DNA of 64,000 nt from Chryseobacterium sp. BGARF1 (GTDB lineage: Bacteria; Bacteroidota; Bacteroidia; Flavobacteriales; Weeksellaceae). The position numbers were made by a program, and so were the translations under genes. Below are positions 61,772-64,000 of the stretch, one piece after another (position 1 is the stretch's first letter; every line of letters starts with the position of its first letter). The notes beneath the pieces were generated by a model. That model saw only the letters and a list, made by a program, of their open reading frames with translations, made no database searches and was not told the DNA's origin. Location of the stretch: positions 1 through 64,000 of the forward strand of contig NZ_LELA01000108.1 in the NCBI RefSeq assembly GCF_001677955.1, given 5' to 3'.

Positions 61772-61800
61772 CAAATCTACAAATCACTTTCAAAATGCAA
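61772..61800 (-). promoter_or_regulatory. Promoter for the alkene reductase (TTG-N18-TAGATTTG)
   Basis: On the minus strand TTG (61800-61798), 18 bp, TAGATTTG (61779-61772). Operator O2 overlaps the -33 element and O1 lies just downstream of the -7 element, a good layout for repression. Confidence 0.6.
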
Positions 61801-61801
61801 G
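61787..61801. promoter_or_regulatory. HxlR operator O2 (CTTTC-N5-GCAAG)
   Basis: CTTTCAAAATGCAAG is an imperfect interrupted palindrome with the same 5-5-5 layout as O1. It overlaps the reductase promoter. Confidence 0.55.
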
Positions 61802-61832
61802 TAATTTTATTTAATTATTTAAAAATAATTTT

Positions 61833-62249
61833 ATGTCCAATTCAAAAAAGAGATCAGATTGCCCTATCAGCAGCTCATTAGACGTATGGGGTGACAAATG
61901 GTCGTTGTTGATTGTGAGAGATTTAATGTTTGCAAAACAGTGTACTTACGGAGAATTTCTAAAATCTGACGAAAAAATAGCGACAAATATTTTAGCTTCA
62001 CGTCTTTTGATGCTTGAAGAAAATGGCATCATCAGCAAACAAGATCATCCTGATAGTAAAGCTAAAGTTTTATATAAACTTACCGAAAAAGGCATTGATC
62101 TACTACCGCTATTGATAGAAATTAATCTTTGGGCAGAAAAATATTCTGAAATCCCTGAAATCCAAAAGATGATTTTGAATGAGGTGAAAAAGGATAAAGC
62201 GGGGTTTATTGAGGAGAAAATTGAGGAATTGAAGAGAGAGGTTTTGTGA
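61833..62249 (+). CDS. HxlR-family transcriptional regulator
   Basis: 138 residues. The winged-helix MarR-like fold is clear: SSLDVWGDKWSLLIVRDLMF, YGEFLKSDEKIATNILASRL and KVLYKLTEKGIDLLPLLIE. Cys10 in SDCPISSSLD sits at the position used by YodB/HypR-type redox sensors, and a second Cys occurs in KQCTYGEF. Divergent from the alkene reductase with two inverted repeats between, so it probably represses that operon and its own gene until an electrophile or oxidant modifies the Cys. Confidence 0.9.
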   Translation: MSNSKKRSDCPISSSLDVWGDKWSLLIVRDLMFAKQCTYGEFLKSDEKIATNILASRLLMLEENGIISKQDHPDSKAKVLYKLTEKGIDLLPLLIEINLWAEKYSEIPEIQKMILNEVKKDKAGFIEEKIEELKREVL

Positions 62250-62292
62250 CTGATGGGGTCTTGTTAAAAAATATATATTTGAAAAAAATGCT

Positions 62293-62952
62293 ATGACTTC
62301 TGAAGAATTCGTAAAAAATTTCTATTTAGAAAAACAAAATATTCTCAAATCAAGTTTTGATAATCAAACAGAATATAGAAGTCTTGTTTCAAATAAAATT
62401 GAAGAATTAAATTTAAATGAGATCGAAACTGAAAAATTTAAAAAAATCATTTCTTATCTTTTAGATGATACCTTTTATACAATTTTGCTTGGTTTGGATG
62501 GTTCGGCAAGTATTGGAGATTCACAAGAATCCCTTAAAATTTATGATGAAGAAGACAATCTAATTTCTGAAGGTGGAGATTTAGAAGGTTATGCTTATGA
62601 ATATTTTCATGAGAATAAATTAGAAACTGACAATTCAAAATGTGATTTTATAGCTAAAATTCATTTAAAAAAAGAAAGTGAAGGAGGGAGAAAAAATTAT
62701 GTAAAAAGTGATTATAGATGTCAATTGGTTTTCAACTTTGATGATTACAAAACTTCTGCTCGTCAAATTTATATTGGGACAAATTATGCTTTCCCTGGAG
62801 ATATAGTGAATGCAGAAATAGATATCCTATCTCAAACATATTTTCATGGAAAAATAAAAGTAGGAATGGGTTTCAAGCTATATGAAAATTTACAATTAAT
62901 TGCTACCGGAAAAATTATTAAAGTTGTTAATGAAAAACTAATAAAAGTTTAA
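62293..62952 (+). CDS. Unknown protein with EF-Tu domain 3-like C-terminus
   Basis: 219 residues. The N-terminal half is helical then acidic (YTILLGLDGSASIGDSQESL). The C-terminal 90 residues resemble the third beta-barrel of EF-Tu: SDYRCQLVFNFDDYKTSARQ, TNYAFPGDIVNAEIDIL and GFKLYENLQLIATGKIIKVV. No GTPase domain is present. Such solitary barrels occur in small Bacteroidota proteins, some near toxin/immunity loci. Function unknown; the domain call is by eye. Confidence 0.62.
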   Translation: MTSEEFVKNFYLEKQNILKSSFDNQTEYRSLVSNKIEELNLNEIETEKFKKIISYLLDDTFYTILLGLDGSASIGDSQESLKIYDEEDNLISEGGDLEGYAYEYFHENKLETDNSKCDFIAKIHLKKESEGGRKNYVKSDYRCQLVFNFDDYKTSARQIYIGTNYAFPGDIVNAEIDILSQTYFHGKIKVGMGFKLYENLQLIATGKIIKVVNEKLIKV

Positions 62953-63053
62953 TTTAGTATTATTAAACTTTCTCAAATCTTAATTTAAACATATCTTTTT
63001 AATCTCAAATAAATTAATAATCAAAAACTTACGGTTTTCTCAATTTAAATTCT

Positions 63054-63061
63054 TAATTTTG
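63054..63061 (+). promoter_or_regulatory. Candidate -7 element (TAATTTTG)
   Basis: TAATTTTG lies 25 bp before the J-domain-like gene's ATG at 63087. No TTG at -33. Confidence 0.5.
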
Positions 63062-63086
63062 CACCCCGAAATAAGGATTGTACGTT

Positions 63087-63533
63087 ATGAAAAAAATAGG
63101 TGATTACAGAAAACTTCTTGAGGTAGACAATACCGCTACTTTGAAAGATTTGAAAACAATTTACAGAAATGTGATGAAAGATACGCATCCTGATAAATTT
63201 GTGAATGATGAAGAAGGAAAACTGGCTGCAGAAGAAAAAAGCAAATCTGTGATTGAGGCCTATCATTTTTTGGTAAGCATCAACCCTGAAACGCAGGAAA
63301 AATACAAAGAAGAATACACAGAAACGATCACTACTTCGATCATTACTGATTTTTATTTGGAGAAATCTATTCTAAAAGTTCAGCACTTGAATGGTAAAAT
63401 GTTTGAATATATTGGTGTTCCAAGAAATACGTATATCAAAATGGTGAATGCAGATTCACCAAGCCGTTTCGCAAGAAGACATATCTATGGGAATTATACC
63501 TTTAGAAAATCTGGTGAAGTAATGGTAGATTAA
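63087..63533 (+). CDS. J-domain plus KTSC-like protein
   Basis: 148 residues from ATG 63087; an in-frame TTG at 63078 is within the leader and less likely. Residues 1-65 form a DnaJ-like J domain with the HPD motif in KDTHPDKFVNDEEG. The C-terminal VQHLNGKMFEYIGVPRNTYI resembles the KTSC domain, a small beta fold of unknown role. It likely stimulates a DnaK-type chaperone at some client. Followed by a terminator. Confidence 0.82.
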   Translation: MKKIGDYRKLLEVDNTATLKDLKTIYRNVMKDTHPDKFVNDEEGKLAAEEKSKSVIEAYHFLVSINPETQEKYKEEYTETITTSIITDFYLEKSILKVQHLNGKMFEYIGVPRNTYIKMVNADSPSRFARRHIYGNYTFRKSGEVMVD

Positions 63534-63557
63534 TATCTGTTATTTTAAAATAAATGA

Positions 63558-63588
63558 AGACTTTCGGTTGATTCCGGAAGTCTTTTTT
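63558..63588 (+). terminator. Rho-independent terminator
   Basis: AGACTTTCGG/CCGGAAGTCT stem with one mismatch and a 6-nt loop, then TTTTTT. Confidence 0.85.
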
Positions 63589-63716
63589 ATTAAGAATACT
63601 ATTCAAAATTTGATTAAACGCGTACGGCAAAGCAAATGTCGCAGATTTGTCGTGCATTTTTTAACGATTATCATGCTGTAAAAAACTAATTTTGAAAAAA
63701 AAATAAATGGACTCAA

Positions 63717-64000
63717 TTGGCGAAATTATCACGTCTTCAAGAAAGAAGAAAGATTTAACGCAGGAACAACTTGCTGATTTTTCAAAAGTTAATTTAAGAA
63801 CCATTCAACGAATTGAAAATAACGAAAACGTACCAAGAGAAAGTACATTGAAGTTGATCTGCGATACGTTGGAAATCGCTGTTCCAAAAGCAGAAGTAAG
63901 TGTAAAATCATCAAATTTTATCGAAATAGGATTTAGGTATTTTTCTTTAGTGATTACAAACCTTACATTAATGACCATTATCGGATGGATGACCTTGGAT
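63717..64000 (+). CDS. XRE-family regulator with membrane tail (cut by window edge)
   Basis: Open from ATG 63717 to the window end, 94 residues. An N-terminal Cro/C1-type HTH (SSRKKKDLTQEQLADFSKVN, LRTIQRIENNENVPRESTLK) occupies 9-58. A hydrophobic stretch near the end (FSLVITNLTLMTIIGW) suggests a membrane segment. Membrane-tied XRE regulators of this type occur in flavobacteria; their signal is unknown. The rest lies beyond the window. Confidence 0.78.

Noticed and set aside
1..64000. tRNA, rRNA, CRISPR, transposase and prophage genes
   Set aside because: No cloverleaf with CCA-end, no array of direct repeats with spacers, and no integrase, transposase or phage structural protein found.

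Overview
The window is a chromosomal segment of an AT-rich Bacteroidota. Protein families and gene order point to a flavobacterium of the Chryseobacterium/Weeksellaceae type. Supporting signs are TAnnTTTG-type -7 promoter elements, weak Shine-Dalgarno sites, exported proteins with short signal peptides ending in SQ or AQ, and many short palindromic intergenic repeats. I saw no tRNA, rRNA, CRISPR array, transposase or phage gene. Both ends cut a gene: an AraC-type regulator on the left and an XRE regulator with a membrane tail on the right.

Layout. (1) 1-4.9 kb: AraC regulator divergent from a TolC/HlyD/MFS efflux set. (2) 4.9-9.9 kb: aldehyde dehydrogenase, exported thioredoxin-like protein, lipid A-type acyltransferase, glycosyltransferase, DEDDh exonuclease and ApaG. 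(3) 9.9-15.3 kb: 2-oxoglutarate dehydrogenase E2 and E1, then a membrane-anchored SRPBCC/GyrI-like protein. (4) 15.4-22.8 kb: glycogen genes glgB-glgA-glgC, divergent from an esterase with a glycogen-binding-like domain and an M17 aminopeptidase. (5) 23.0-29.8 kb: a same-strand run of three ATP-grasp-like enzymes, an esterase, a GCS2/YbdK-type carboxylate-amine ligase and a class I glutamine amidotransferase. It looks like a pathway for an unknown peptide or amide. (6) 29.8-34.6 kb: cyanophycin synthetase, cyanophycinase and isoaspartyl peptidase, a complete make-and-recycle set for a nitrogen-storage polymer. Blocks 4-6 form a reserve-polymer and amide-bond island. (7) 35.0-40.6 kb: methyltransferase, then a tight three-gene unit (membrane protein, P-loop GTPase-like protein, coiled-coil membrane protein) followed by a TerD-family protein, a candidate stress or conflict system. 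(8) 41.0-46.9 kb: secreted nuclease, DUF1835, HisS, HRDC protein, tail-less SSB, an exported unknown and an acyl-CoA dehydrogenase-like protein. (9) 47.2-57.8 kb: PnuC-family transporter under a TPP riboswitch (so probably a thiamine transporter), HPP protein, NudK, four unknown small genes, Lrp regulator, and metE under a cobalamin riboswitch. (10) 57.8-62.3 kb: an electrophile/quinone-type reductase set (MDR, two SDRs, a frameshifted Old Yellow Enzyme) beside a divergent HxlR regulator with two matching inverted-repeat operators. (11) 62.3-64 kb: a protein with an EF-Tu domain 3-like C-terminus, a J-domain/KTSC-like protein and the cut XRE regulator.

Most intergenic gaps above 150 bp hold dispersed repeats. 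The most notable is a family of about 165-bp nested-palindrome elements flanked by ACGCAAAG/CTTTGCGT. There are three full copies, one of them inverted and lying between the cobalamin riboswitch and metE. All function calls rest on reading motifs by eye; no database search was run.
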